A DNA stretch of 64,000 nucleotides from Saccharothrix violaceirubra. GTDB lineage: Bacteria > Actinomycetota > Actinomycetes > Mycobacteriales > Pseudonocardiaceae. The translations under genes and the position numbers were made by a program. Positions 1 to 7,993 of this stretch are shown piece by piece. The number at the start of each line of letters is the position of its first letter. Position 1 is the first letter of the stretch. The DNA is taken from positions 5,022,001 through 5,086,000 of the forward strand of contig NZ_JACHJS010000001.1 of NCBI RefSeq assembly GCF_014203755.1, written 5' to 3'. The notes under the pieces are model-generated. The model had not been told where the DNA came from. It saw only the letters and a program-made list of their open reading frames with translations, and ran no database searches.

Positions 1-3000
1 GCGTCCTCGACCATGAACTTCAGCCGCTCGTCGGGCACGGCCGGGTCGAGCGGCAGGTACGCGGCACCCGCCTTGAGCACGCCCAGGACCGACACGAGCA
101 GGTCGTCGGTGCGCGGCTGGCAGATGCCCACCAGCGACCCCGGCGTGACGCCGACCGAGACCAGGTGGCGGGCCAGCCGGTTCGCGCGCTCGTTCAGCTC
201 GCGGTACGACAGCACCTCGTCGCCGAACACCAGCGCGGTCGAGTGCGGGAACCGGGCGGCGGACTCGGCGAACACGGCGTGCAGGCCGCGGTCGACCGCG
301 TAGCCGGGGTCCGCCGGCCGGGCCACGAGCAGCGCGTGCTCGGCCTCGTCGAGGAATTCCAAGGCGGACAGGCGCTTCCCGGCGTCGGCGGTGGCCGCCT
401 CGACCAGGCCGAGGAAGTGCCCGACGAACCGCTCGACCGTGGACCGGTCGAACAGCGCCGCCGCGTACTCCAGGTAGCCGGTCACGCCGCCGTCGCCACG
501 CCGCTGCATCAGCAGCGTGAGGTCGGTCTTGGCCACCCGCCACGCGTCGGCGAACTCGTCCACGTCGGACGCGTCGTCGGTGGTGCCGGTCAGCCCTTCC
601 TCGTGGAAGTCGAACGACACCTGGTAGAGCGGCGTGCGGGACAGGTCGCGCGGCACGTCGAGCGCGTCCACGACCCGGTCGAACGGCGCGACCTGGTGGG
701 CGAACGCGCCGCGTGCGGCGTCGCGGACGCGGACCAGCGCGTCGGCGAACGTCGGGTCGTCGCCCAGGTCGCCGCGCACGACGACCGAGTTGAGGAAGAA
801 CCCGACCAGGTCGGCCAGTTCGGGCCGGTCGCGACCGGCGACCGGGCTGCCGACCGCGATGTCGCCCTGGTCGGTGTAGCGGGCCAGCAGGACCATGTAG
901 CAGGCGAGGAACGCCATGTAGGGCGTGGCGCCCTGACGGCGGCCGAGGTCGGCCAGGCGGTTCGCCAGCGCGGGCGGCACGTCGAACGCGACCATGCCGC
1001 CGCGCGCGTCGCGCTCGGCGGGCCGGGGCCGGTCCGTGGACAGCTCCAGCGGCCCCAGGCCCGCCAGGTTCGCCCGCCAGTACGCCAGGTCCCGCTCGAC
1101 CTGCTCGCCGGTCACGTGCTCGTGCTGCCACAACGCGAAGTCCGCGTAGTGCAGGCCGACCGCGGGCAGGTCCGGCTCGCGGTCGCCCTGGTGCGCCGCG
1201 ATCAGCTCGCGCAGCTCGCGTTCGAGCACCACGCTGGACCAGCCGTCGCACGCGATGTGGTGCACGGTCAGCAGCAGCAACGACTCGTCGTCGGAGACCG
1301 GCATGAGCAGCGCCCGCCACAGCGGGCCGCCGGCCAGGTCGAACCCGCGCGAGAGCTGGGCCCGGACCTGGTCGAGCCGGTGCGGCTCGTCGCCCTCGAC
1401 CAGGGTCAGCTCGACCTTGCCGGGGTCGCCGATCCGCTGGGCCGGCACGCCCTGCTCGGACACGTAGGTCGTGCGCAGCACCTCGTGCCGGACCTCCAGC
1501 GCGTTGAGCGCGGCCCGGACGGTGTCCGACGGGATGTCGCGAGACACCCGCAGGAAGATCGGGGTGACCCACTCCAGGCTGCCCGGCCGGAGCTGGTCGA
1601 GGAACCAAAGCCTGCTCTGGCCGGTGGACAGCGGCAGCGTGCCGCCGGTGCGCGGCCGGGCCACGACCGGCGCGACCGAGCCGCCGGTCAGTTCGGCCTG
1701 CGCCCGCACGGTCGGCGAGGTGAACAGGTCGGACAGCCGCACGTCGGCACCGGTCTCCTCGCGCAGCCGGCCGGCCAGCCGGGCGAGCAGGATCGAGGTG
1801 CCGCCGAGCTGGAAGAAGTCGTCGTCCGCGCCGACGCGGTCCACGTCGAGCACGGCACGCCACGCCCGTGCCACGGCGGTCTGCGCGGCACCGACCGGTT
1901 CGACGTGCTCCGGTCGGGCGTCGGCGACCGCGAGGTCCGGGTCGGGCAGGGCGTTGCGGTCCACCTTGCCGCTCGCGGTCGTGGGCAGCGCGTCCAGCGC
2001 GACGAAGACCGTCGGCACGAGGGCCTCCGGCAGCCGTTCGCGCAGGAACGCGCGCAGTTCGTCGACCGGGATCTCCCGGTCGGCCACGAAGTAGCCGACG
2101 AGCCGCTTGGGCTCGGCGGTCACGGTGACGACGGCCGCGCGCACGTCCGGGTGGGCGTGCACGGCGGCCTCGACCTCGCCCGGCTCGACCCGGACGCCGT
2201 TGACCTTGACCTGGTGGTCGACGCGGCCCACGTAGTCGAACCCGCCGTCCGCGCGCGGCACGGCGATGTCGCCGGTGCGGTAGAGGCGGGCGCCGGGGCG
2301 GCCGTACGGGTCGGGCACGAAGCGCTCGGCCGTGAGGTCGGGTCGGCCGAGGTAGCCGCGGGCCAGGCCCAGGCCGCCGATGTGCAGCTCGCCCGGCACG
2401 CCGACCGGGACGGGTTCGCCGTGCGCGTCGAGCACGAGCGCGCGGCCGTTGTCGATCACCGAGCCGATCGGCACCGGCCCCTCGGTCTGGGCCGGGTCGA
2501 ACCGCTGCGCGGTGATGTCGATCGAGCACTCGGTCGGGCCGTAGGTGTTCCACACCGTCGGCCGCGGCCCGGCCAGCGCCTTCTGGACCAGCTCGGCGTG
2601 CAGCGGCTCGCCCGCGGAGAACAGCAGTCGCAACGACCGGCACTCGCCCCAGCCCGGGTCGTCGACCAGCATGCGCAGGACCGTGGGCACGACCTGGAGC
2701 ACGGTGACGCCGTGCTCGGCGATCGTGCGGGTGAGCAGCCCCGGGTCGCGTTCGGCTCCGGTCGGCGCCATCACGACCGTGCCGCCGGTGATCAGCGGAG
2801 CGAACACCTCCCAGCCCGCGGCGTCGAAGCTCATCGACGTCTTCTGCACGACCTTGTCCACTTCGGACAGTCCGTGCGTACGGGCGGTCCACGTGACCCG
2901 GTTCGCGATGCCGCCGTGGGTGACCACGACGCCCTTGGGCCGACCGGTCGAGCCGGACGTGTACGCGACGTACGCGGCCTGGGTCGAGGCGACCCGGACA

Positions 3001-3434
3001 CCGGTGCCACCCGCCAGGCCCGCCCGCGTCGTCGCCTCGACGTCGAGCGGCTCGGCACCGGCCGCGCGCACCTTGTCCGGCGCGTCGGTCAGCACGAACC
3101 GCGTGCCCGCGTCCGCGATCGTCCACTCGATCCGCGAGACCGGGTGGCCGGGGTCCATCGGCAGGTAGGCCGCGCCCGCGCGCCACACGCCGAGCAGGGC
3201 CACCGCGAGGTCGATCCCGCGTTCGAGGCTGACGCCGACGACGTCCTCGGCACCGACGCCGCGCCCGCGCAGGGCCGCGGCCAGGCGGTCCGCCCGGTCG
3301 AGCAGGTCCCGGTACGACACCGACGCGGTGCCGGACACGACGGCGGTCGCGTCAGGCGTGCGCGCGACCTGCGCGGCTACGAGGTCGGGCAGCGGTCCGG
3401 TCAGCGGTCGCGCCGCGGAGTGGTTGGCACTCAC
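1..3434 (-). CDS. Non-ribosomal peptide synthetase, A-PCP-C-A..., 3' part outside window
   Basis: Multimodular NRPS; 1144 residues are visible and the C-terminus lies beyond the left edge. GTG start at 3434 follows a GGGGGAGGTGAGG ribosome site. Domain order: adenylation (about 10-515; YTSGSTGRPKG, NTYGPTE, ASGKVDR), carrier protein (LGGTS, Ser547), condensation (about 590-1010; HHIACDG at 725-731), then the start of a second A domain (about 1030 onward). By aligning to GrsA in my head, the first pocket reads D-A-W-Q-F-A-T-I-D-K, 8 of 10 identical to the Gln code DAWQFGLIDK that I recall; Gln or a relative is inference. The protein starts with A, with no N-terminal C domain, so any acyl cap must come from elsewhere; the free C protein at 7994-9370 is the obvious candidate. 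Last visible gene of the leftward operon, 36 nt after mbtH. Confidence 0.95.
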   Translation of the reverse strand, partial: MSANHSAARPLTGPLPDLVAAQVARTPDATAVVSGTASVSYRDLLDRADRLAAALRGRGVGAEDVVGVSLERGIDLAVALLGVWRAGAAYLPMDPGHPVSRIEWTIADAGTRFVLTDAPDKVRAAGAEPLDVEATTRAGLAGGTGVRVASTQAAYVAYTSGSTGRPKGVVVTHGGIANRVTWTARTHGLSEVDKVVQKTSMSFDAAGWEVFAPLITGGTVVMAPTGAERDPGLLTRTIAEHGVTVLQVVPTVLRMLVDDPGWGECRSLRLLFSAGEPLHAELVQKALAGPRPTVWNTYGPTECSIDITAQRFDPAQTEGPVPIGSVIDNGRALVLDAHGEPVPVGVPGELHIGGLGLARGYLGRPDLTAERFVPDPYGRPGARLYRTGDIAVPRADGGFDYVGRVDHQVKVNGVRVEPGEVEAAVHAHPDVRAAVVTVTAEPKRLVGYFVADREIPVDELRAFLRERLPEALVPTVFVALDALPTTASGKVDRNALPDPDLAVADARPEHVEPVGAAQTAVARAWRAVLDVDRVGADDDFFQLGGTSILLARLAGRLREETGADVRLSDLFTSPTVRAQAELTGGSVAPVVARPRTGGTLPLSTGQSRLWFLDQLRPGSLEWVTPIFLRVSRDIPSDTVRAALNALEVRHEVLRTTYVSEQGVPAQRIGDPGKVELTLVEGDEPHRLDQVRAQLSRGFDLAGGPLWRALLMPVSDDESLLLLTVHHIACDGWSSVVLERELRELIAAHQGDREPDLPAVGLHYADFALWQHEHVTGEQVERDLAYWRANLAGLGPLELSTDRPRPAERDARGGMVAFDVPPALANRLADLGRRQGATPYMAFLACYMVLLARYTDQGDIAVGSPVAGRDRPELADLVGFFLNSVVVRGDLGDDPTFADALVRVRDAARGAFAHQVAPFDRVVDALDVPRDLSRTPLYQVSFDFHEEGLTGTTDDASDVDEFADAWRVAKTDLTLLMQRRGDGGVTGYLEYAAALFDRSTVERFVGHFLGLVEAATADAGKRLSALEFLDEAEHALLVARPADPGYAVDRGLHAVFAESAARFPHSTALVFGDEVLSYRELNERANRLARHLVSVGVTPGSLVGICQPRTDDLLVSVLGVLKAGAAYLPLDPAVPDERLKFMVED

Positions 3435-3470
3435 TGGTTTCCTCACCTCCCCCAGAGGTCGTACTGGCTG

Positions 3471-3674
3471 TCAGGAACGGGCGTCGGCCATCCGCCGGCG
3501 CAGGCTCGCGGGCCGCATGTCGGTCCACACCTGCGCGATGTGGTCGAGGCACGCCTGCTTCTCGCCGCCGAAGCCCTCGGCGGTCCACCCGGCCGGCAGC
3601 TCGCGGTCGGCGGGCCAGATCGAGTACTGCTCCTCCTCGTTCACGACGACGAGGTAGCGCTCCTGCTCGCTCAT
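3471..3674 (-). CDS. MbtH-like NRPS accessory protein
   Basis: 67-residue protein with the family signature in order: NEEEQYSIWP, PAGW, then CLDHIAQVWTDMRP. MbtH-like proteins bind the N-terminal part of A domains and aid their folding and activity. The size is normal for the family. It lies directly upstream of the NRPS gene and downstream of the Dap genes, so its partner is almost certainly one or more A domains of that NRPS. ATG start at 3674. Confidence 0.96.
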   Translation of the reverse strand: MSEQERYLVVVNEEEQYSIWPADRELPAGWTAEGFGGEKQACLDHIAQVWTDMRPASLRRRMADARS

Positions 3675-3685
3675 GTCCTGCCCTC

Positions 3686-4684
3686 TCAGCTGGTGGTCCC
3701 GGGCAGGAAGCCCGCGACGGTGGTGCCCAGTCCGCGCGCGGCGGCCTCGGCGTTGACGAACTCGGCGACGGCCATGTCCAGGGCGCCGAGGCCGAACGGC
3801 GAGTAGACGAGCGGCCGGGTGGTGTCGCGGGTGAACGCCACGCGTCCGCGCAGCACCCCGCCGATCGGGCCGTCGACGAAGTCCCGGCCGCCGGTGTGCT
3901 GCTCGGCCAGGTGCAGCGAGGTGCGCTCGCGGCAGACGTGGTCGGCGTCGTCGACGATGTTCTGCGCGCCGAGGATGGTCTCCACGGTCAGGTCGCGCAG
4001 CGACACGTGCAGGACCGTCGCGCCCGGCCGGGCCTTCGACAGGTCCATGTGGGGCGTGCCGGCGGTGGTGGCCAGCGACAACGCGTCGTGCGCGCCGACC
4101 GCGTCGTCCAGGTCGGTCGCGATGGCGACCTTCAGCGTCGGCGACAGCTCGCGGGCCTTGGCGGCGAACGCCTCGGCACGCGCGGGCGACAGGTCGAACA
4201 GGGTGATCTCGGCCAGCGTCGGCACCGCGACCAGGAGGAACCGCAGCACCTCGAGGTTGATCGGACCGCAGCCGACGAAACCGGCGCCGGACAGGCCCGC
4301 CGGACCGAACTCGCGCGCGGCGAGCGCGGCGCTGGCGGCCGTGCGCTTCGCGGAGATCAGCGACGACTCCAGCAGCGCGATCGGCCGACCGGTGTCCAGC
4401 TCGTTGAGCACGATCACCGAACTGGCCCGCTCCAGCCCCTTCTCCAGGTTGCCCGGGAAGGACGCGATCCACTTCATGCCCGCCGACGGCCGGTCGCCGC
4501 CCAGGAACGCGGGCAGGCCGATGATCCGGTTGCGGTCGTCGTCGGGGAAGCGCAGGAACGTGGAGTGCGGCACCGCCGAGCGACCCTCGTCGTGCAGCCG
4601 GTAGGCCGCGGCGACCAGCTCGATCAGCTCGGCCTCGCGGTCGCGCAGGACCCCCGCGACCTCGTCGTGCGTCAGGATCAGCAA
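3686..4684 (-). CDS. sbnB: SbnB-like N-(2-amino-2-carboxyethyl)-L-glutamate dehydrogenase
   Basis: 332 residues of the ornithine cyclodeaminase/mu-crystallin fold with a Rossmann motif (GFVGCGPINLEVL, about 132-144). In staphyloferrin B and viomycin-type pathways the SbnB family oxidises N-(2-amino-2-carboxyethyl)-L-glutamate to release L-2,3-diaminopropionate and 2-oxoglutarate. Placement right after an SbnA homologue makes this role very likely. The start appears to be TTG at 4684 (MLILTHDE); it overlaps the stop of sbnA at 4678-4680, so translation is probably coupled. No ATG or GTG exists near the conserved N-terminus. Confidence 0.92.
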   Translation of the reverse strand: MLILTHDEVAGVLRDREAELIELVAAAYRLHDEGRSAVPHSTFLRFPDDDRNRIIGLPAFLGGDRPSAGMKWIASFPGNLEKGLERASSVIVLNELDTGRPIALLESSLISAKRTAASAALAAREFGPAGLSGAGFVGCGPINLEVLRFLLVAVPTLAEITLFDLSPARAEAFAAKARELSPTLKVAIATDLDDAVGAHDALSLATTAGTPHMDLSKARPGATVLHVSLRDLTVETILGAQNIVDDADHVCRERTSLHLAEQHTGGRDFVDGPIGGVLRGRVAFTRDTTRPLVYSPFGLGALDMAVAEFVNAEAAARGLGTTVAGFLPGTTS

Positions 4685-5763
4685 GGGTTGGTCACCGCTT
4701 CGGCCAGGCCGGGCACGGCGCCGAAGCGCTCGGTCACCCAGGAGTCGGAGTAGACGGTCTCCAGGTACCGGTCACCGGTGTCCGGGAAGACCAGGGCGAC
4801 GTGCGCACCGGCCGGGATGCGGTCGGCGAAGTGCTCCAGCGCGGCCACCGTGGCGCCGGACGAACCGCCGGCCAGGATCGCCTCGGTCGTGGCGATGCGC
4901 CGGCACGCGGCCACGCAGTCCAGGTCGGACACGTGGATCACGTGGTCGGCGGCGCCGTCCTGGTAGAGGGCGGGCCGCACGGACGCGCCGTGCCCCGGGA
5001 TCAGCCGGGGCGAGGGGCGCTGGCCGTCGAAGATCACGCTGCCGATGGCGTCGACGCCGATGATCTCGGTGTTGAGGCCGTAGTTCTTGATGTAGCGCGA
5101 GCAGCCCAGCAGCGTGCCGAACGAGCCGACCGAGCAGAACAGGTAGTCGACGCGGCCGTTCATGGCGTTGGCGATCTCGTGCATGGTCTGCTCGTGCGCG
5201 GCCGGGTTGCGCGGGTTGGCGTACTGGTTGGGCCAGTACGCGTGCGGAATCTCCGCCAGCAGCTCGCGCACGCGGGCGAGGCGACGCGGCAGGAACTCGC
5301 CGGTCGCCGGGTCGCGCTCGGTGACGACCTCGACCTCGGCGCCGTACGCGCGCAGGATCGACAGCGTCTGGCGGTTGGTCTTGCCGTCGACCACGCACAC
5401 GAAGCGCAGGCCGAAGTAGCCGCACACCTGCGCCATGCCGACCGCGAGGTTGCCCGAGCTGGACTCGACCACGGTCGAGCGGCCGGGCACCAGCTCACCC
5501 AGCTCGACCAGGTTGCCGAGCATGCTCAGCGCCGAGCGGTCCTTGATGCTGCCGCCGGGGTTGAACTGCTCCAGCTTCGCGAACACCCGGATGTCCAGGT
5601 GCGGCATGAGCCGGGTCAGCTCGACCAACGGGGTGTTGCCGACCGTGGAGAGCACCCCGCCGAACCGCGGACCGTCGTCCGCGTCGACCGAGGTCAGCCC
5701 CGGCAGGGACGCGACCCGTCCTAACGGGTCGCGTCCGCGCACGGTTGCCAGCAGTTCGGTCAT
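4678..5763 (-). CDS. sbnA: SbnA-like N-(2-amino-2-carboxyethyl)-L-glutamate synthase
   Basis: 361-residue PLP enzyme of the cysteine-synthase fold. The PLP lysine is in GGSIKDR (Lys74). Other SbnA-type blocks are STSGN-like ESSSGN, YWPNQYANP, VDAIGSVIFDG and DRYLETVYSDSW. SbnA joins O-phospho-L-serine and L-glutamate to make the precursor that SbnB converts to L-2,3-diaminopropionate. It has an N-terminal extension of about 25 residues relative to SbnA as I recall it. ATG at 5763 overlaps the ACP stop (ATGA). The pair shows that Dap is made for this pathway; whether it is a building block of the NRPS or a precursor of something else cannot be seen. Confidence 0.94.
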   Translation of the reverse strand: MTELLATVRGRDPLGRVASLPGLTSVDADDGPRFGGVLSTVGNTPLVELTRLMPHLDIRVFAKLEQFNPGGSIKDRSALSMLGNLVELGELVPGRSTVVESSSGNLAVGMAQVCGYFGLRFVCVVDGKTNRQTLSILRAYGAEVEVVTERDPATGEFLPRRLARVRELLAEIPHAYWPNQYANPRNPAAHEQTMHEIANAMNGRVDYLFCSVGSFGTLLGCSRYIKNYGLNTEIIGVDAIGSVIFDGQRPSPRLIPGHGASVRPALYQDGAADHVIHVSDLDCVAACRRIATTEAILAGGSSGATVAALEHFADRIPAGAHVALVFPDTGDRYLETVYSDSWVTERFGAVPGLAEAVTNPC

Positions 5764-6014
5764 CGCGCGACGCTGCCCGCGGTTTCGGCACTCTCGACGA
5801 ACGCGACGAGGTCCCCGACGGTGGTCAGCTCGGCGAGCACCGAGTCGGGGATGGTCACGGAGAACTCGCGCTCCAACGCGACCACGAGGTCGACCCGGCT
5901 CAGCGAGTCGACGCCCATCTCCTCGAAGTTCGACGACAGGTCGATGTCGCCCTCGTACTCGGGGATCAGCTCCCGGATCACGGTGCTGATGGCGTTGACG
6001 ATCTCCACGGACAT
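5760..6014 (-). CDS. Free-standing acyl carrier protein
   Basis: 84-residue ACP with the phosphopantetheine site GVDSLSR (Ser37) and acidic helices typical of type II carriers. It sits between a KASIII gene upstream and sbnA downstream, and its stop overlaps the sbnA start. It probably carries the acyl group made by the adjacent KASIII/FabG or serves as donor for the free condensation protein encoded divergently. It differs from the DSVK-type ACP fused to the acyltransferase at 9381-10892, so the cluster has two distinct carrier types. Confidence 0.93.
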   Translation of the reverse strand: MSVEIVNAISTVIRELIPEYEGDIDLSSNFEEMGVDSLSRVDLVVALEREFSVTIPDSVLAELTTVGDLVAFVESAETAGSVAR

Positions 6015-6046
6015 GGCCGTGTTCCTCTCGGTTGGCGGAAGTGGTG

Positions 6047-6997
6047 TCAGCACATGCGGGCGACGAGGCCCGCGTGGCTCAGTCCCGAGCCGAAGCCGAG
6101 GAACAGCACGAGCTGTCCCGGTTCGGTCCGGCCGCTGTCGCGCAGTGCGGACAGCGCGAGCGGGATGGACGCCGACGACGTGTTGCCGGTCTCGCCGATG
6201 TCGTCGACGACCTTGTCCGCGGGCACCTTCAGCGCCCGCGAGATCGTGGTGATGATGCGCCGGTTGGCCTGGTGCGGCACGAACCAGTCGATGTCCGCGA
6301 GCGTCACGCCGAAGCGCTCGCACGCGGCGTGCGCGACGGCGGGCATCTCGCCGGTGGCCCAGCGGTAGACGATCGGGCCGTCCATGGTGGCGCGCAGGGC
6401 GCCGTCCTCGCGGGTGCGCGACTCGATCACGTCGTGACGCGACCCGTCGCTGCCCCAGACCGCCTGGCCGATGCCCTCGTGGTCGGCGCCGGTGACGACG
6501 ACCGCGCCCGCGCCGTCGGCGAAGATCGCGTAGGTGTCGGGCAGCTCCGGCCCGATCATCGGGGACAGCTTGTCCGAGCCGACGAGCACCACGTTGCGCG
6601 CCTGGCCCGTGCGCACCGCCGCCGATGCCATGGACAGACCGAACGTGAAGCCGGCGCACACCGCGTTGAGGTCGAACGCGCCCGCGCCGCGCGCGCCGAG
6701 GCCGGTGGCGACCTGGGGCGCGCCCGCCGGGGCGAGCTGCTCACGGGTGGAGGTGGCGAGGATGACCAGGTCGATGTCGTCGGGCACCAGGTCGGCGGCC
6801 TTGACCGCGGCGATCGAGGCGGCCGTCGCCATCGAGACCACGGTCTCGTCGTCGCCGGCGTAGCGGCGCGCGCTGATGCCGGTGCGCTCGACGATCCACT
6901 GGGCGCTCACCGTGGTGGTGGCGGCCAGCTCGTCGTTGGACACTCTGCGGACCGGTCGGTAGGAGCCGACGCCCGCGATTCTGGAACCACGGTTCAC
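6047..6997 (-). CDS. 3-oxoacyl-ACP synthase III (KASIII/FabH family)
   Basis: 316-residue KASIII with a full Cys-His-Asn triad: Cys in NAVCAGFTFG, His in HQANRR and Asn in GNTSSAS. The family starts chains by condensing an acyl-CoA with malonyl-ACP. GTG start at 6997. It lies 33 nt upstream of the ACP gene and downstream of fabG, suggesting a small type II module that supplies or elongates an acyl starter for the hybrid pathway. Starter specificity cannot be read from the sequence. Confidence 0.94.
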   Translation of the reverse strand: MNRGSRIAGVGSYRPVRRVSNDELAATTTVSAQWIVERTGISARRYAGDDETVVSMATAASIAAVKAADLVPDDIDLVILATSTREQLAPAGAPQVATGLGARGAGAFDLNAVCAGFTFGLSMASAAVRTGQARNVVLVGSDKLSPMIGPELPDTYAIFADGAGAVVVTGADHEGIGQAVWGSDGSRHDVIESRTREDGALRATMDGPIVYRWATGEMPAVAHAACERFGVTLADIDWFVPHQANRRIITTISRALKVPADKVVDDIGETGNTSSASIPLALSALRDSGRTEPGQLVLFLGFGSGLSHAGLVARMC

Positions 6998-7037
6998 CGG
7001 AGACCTCCACCGAAGACGGAAATACGCAATCTGCCGT

Positions 7038-7790
7038 TCACAGTCCGATACCGCCGTCCACCCGGAACACCTGGCCGGTGATGTAGGACGCCTGCTCGGA
7101 GGCCAGGAATGCGATCGTGTCCGCGACCTCGGCGGATTTGCCGAAACGGTTCAGCGGAACCCGCTGCAGATAGCCCTTGATCGTCTTCTCGTCGAGCCCG
7201 GCGGTCATGTCGGTGTCGATCAGGCCGGGTGCGACGACATTCGCCCTGATGCGGTAGCGGCCGACCTCCTTGGACAGGGCCTTCGTGAACCCGATCAGGC
7301 CGGCCTTGGACGCCGAGTAGTTGGTCTGCGTCGCATTGCCCTCGACACCGGCAATGGAAGACACCGTTATGATCGAGCCGCCGCGCAGACCGATCATCGG
7401 GCGCAGCGCCGCGCGGCACAGGTGGAACGCGCCGTCGAGGTTCGTGCGCAGGACGTCGTTCCAGTCGTCGGTCGTGAGCAGCGCGAGCGGCTTGTCCCGC
7501 ACGACACCCGCGCACGAGACCAGCGCGCTGGGTACGCCCAGCTCCGCGACGGTGCGCTCGACGTACTCGTCGACCTGCGCCTTGTCCGCCACGTCGACCT
7601 GCTCGGCGATCACGCGACCGCCGTGCAGCCCGGCTTCCTTGATCGTCAGTTCGGCCGCCGACACGTCCCGGCGGTAGCAGAAGGCCACGTCGTAGCCCGC
7701 CTGCGCGAGTCGGACGACGACCGCCCGACCTATTCCCCGTGCTCCCCCGGACACCAGCGCGACCGGGCGCGCCAACCCATCGTTCGCCAT
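7038..7790 (-). CDS. FabG-type 3-oxoacyl-ACP reductase (SDR)
   Basis: 250-residue classical SDR: cofactor loop SGGARGIGRAV near the N-terminus, NNAG equivalent SCAG, catalytic Ser in SSIAG and YSASK. Ends with the FabG-like ITGQVFRVDGG block. Likely reduces the beta-keto product of the neighbouring KASIII. First gene of the leftward operon, starting at ATG 7790 only 203 nt from the divergent rightward operon. Confidence 0.92.
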   Translation of the reverse strand: MANDGLARPVALVSGGARGIGRAVVVRLAQAGYDVAFCYRRDVSAAELTIKEAGLHGGRVIAEQVDVADKAQVDEYVERTVAELGVPSALVSCAGVVRDKPLALLTTDDWNDVLRTNLDGAFHLCRAALRPMIGLRGGSIITVSSIAGVEGNATQTNYSASKAGLIGFTKALSKEVGRYRIRANVVAPGLIDTDMTAGLDEKTIKGYLQRVPLNRFGKSAEVADTIAFLASEQASYITGQVFRVDGGIGL

Positions 7791-7918
7791 GTAACGGCAA
7801 CTCCTCCACAAGATTCCGATCTGCGGCGTGCGGGGCGGGGGCGGCCCGCCGGCACGGCAGCAGAGACCCAGGCACCGCAGAGCCTCACCCCGAATCCAAT
7901 ACTGGGCCCATATCGGCG

Positions 7919-7960
7919 GGCCGGGGTTCTATTTTTGGCCTCTATCGGAGAACTCCGGCC
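7919..7960. promoter_or_regulatory. 12-bp inverted repeat in the divergent promoter region
   Basis: GGCCGGGGTTCT (7919-7930) and AGAACTCCGGCC (7949-7960) are inverted copies with one mismatch, separated by an 18-nt AT-richer spacer containing ATTTTT. It is the only strong symmetry in the 203-nt region 7791-7993 that separates the leftward fabG and rightward condensation operons. It could be an operator controlling both directions or a hairpin in the rightward leader, 33-75 nt before the ATG at 7994. Confidence 0.45.
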
Positions 7961-7993
7961 GGTTTAGCAGGTCGATCGGCTACCGTGGGAAAA

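Noticed and set aside
165..3806. 1213-codon open frame on the plus strand opposite the NRPS
   Set aside because: Antisense shadow caused by high GC at third positions; its translation is His/Arg/Gly/Val-rich without any domain, while the minus strand encodes clear A, PCP and C domains.
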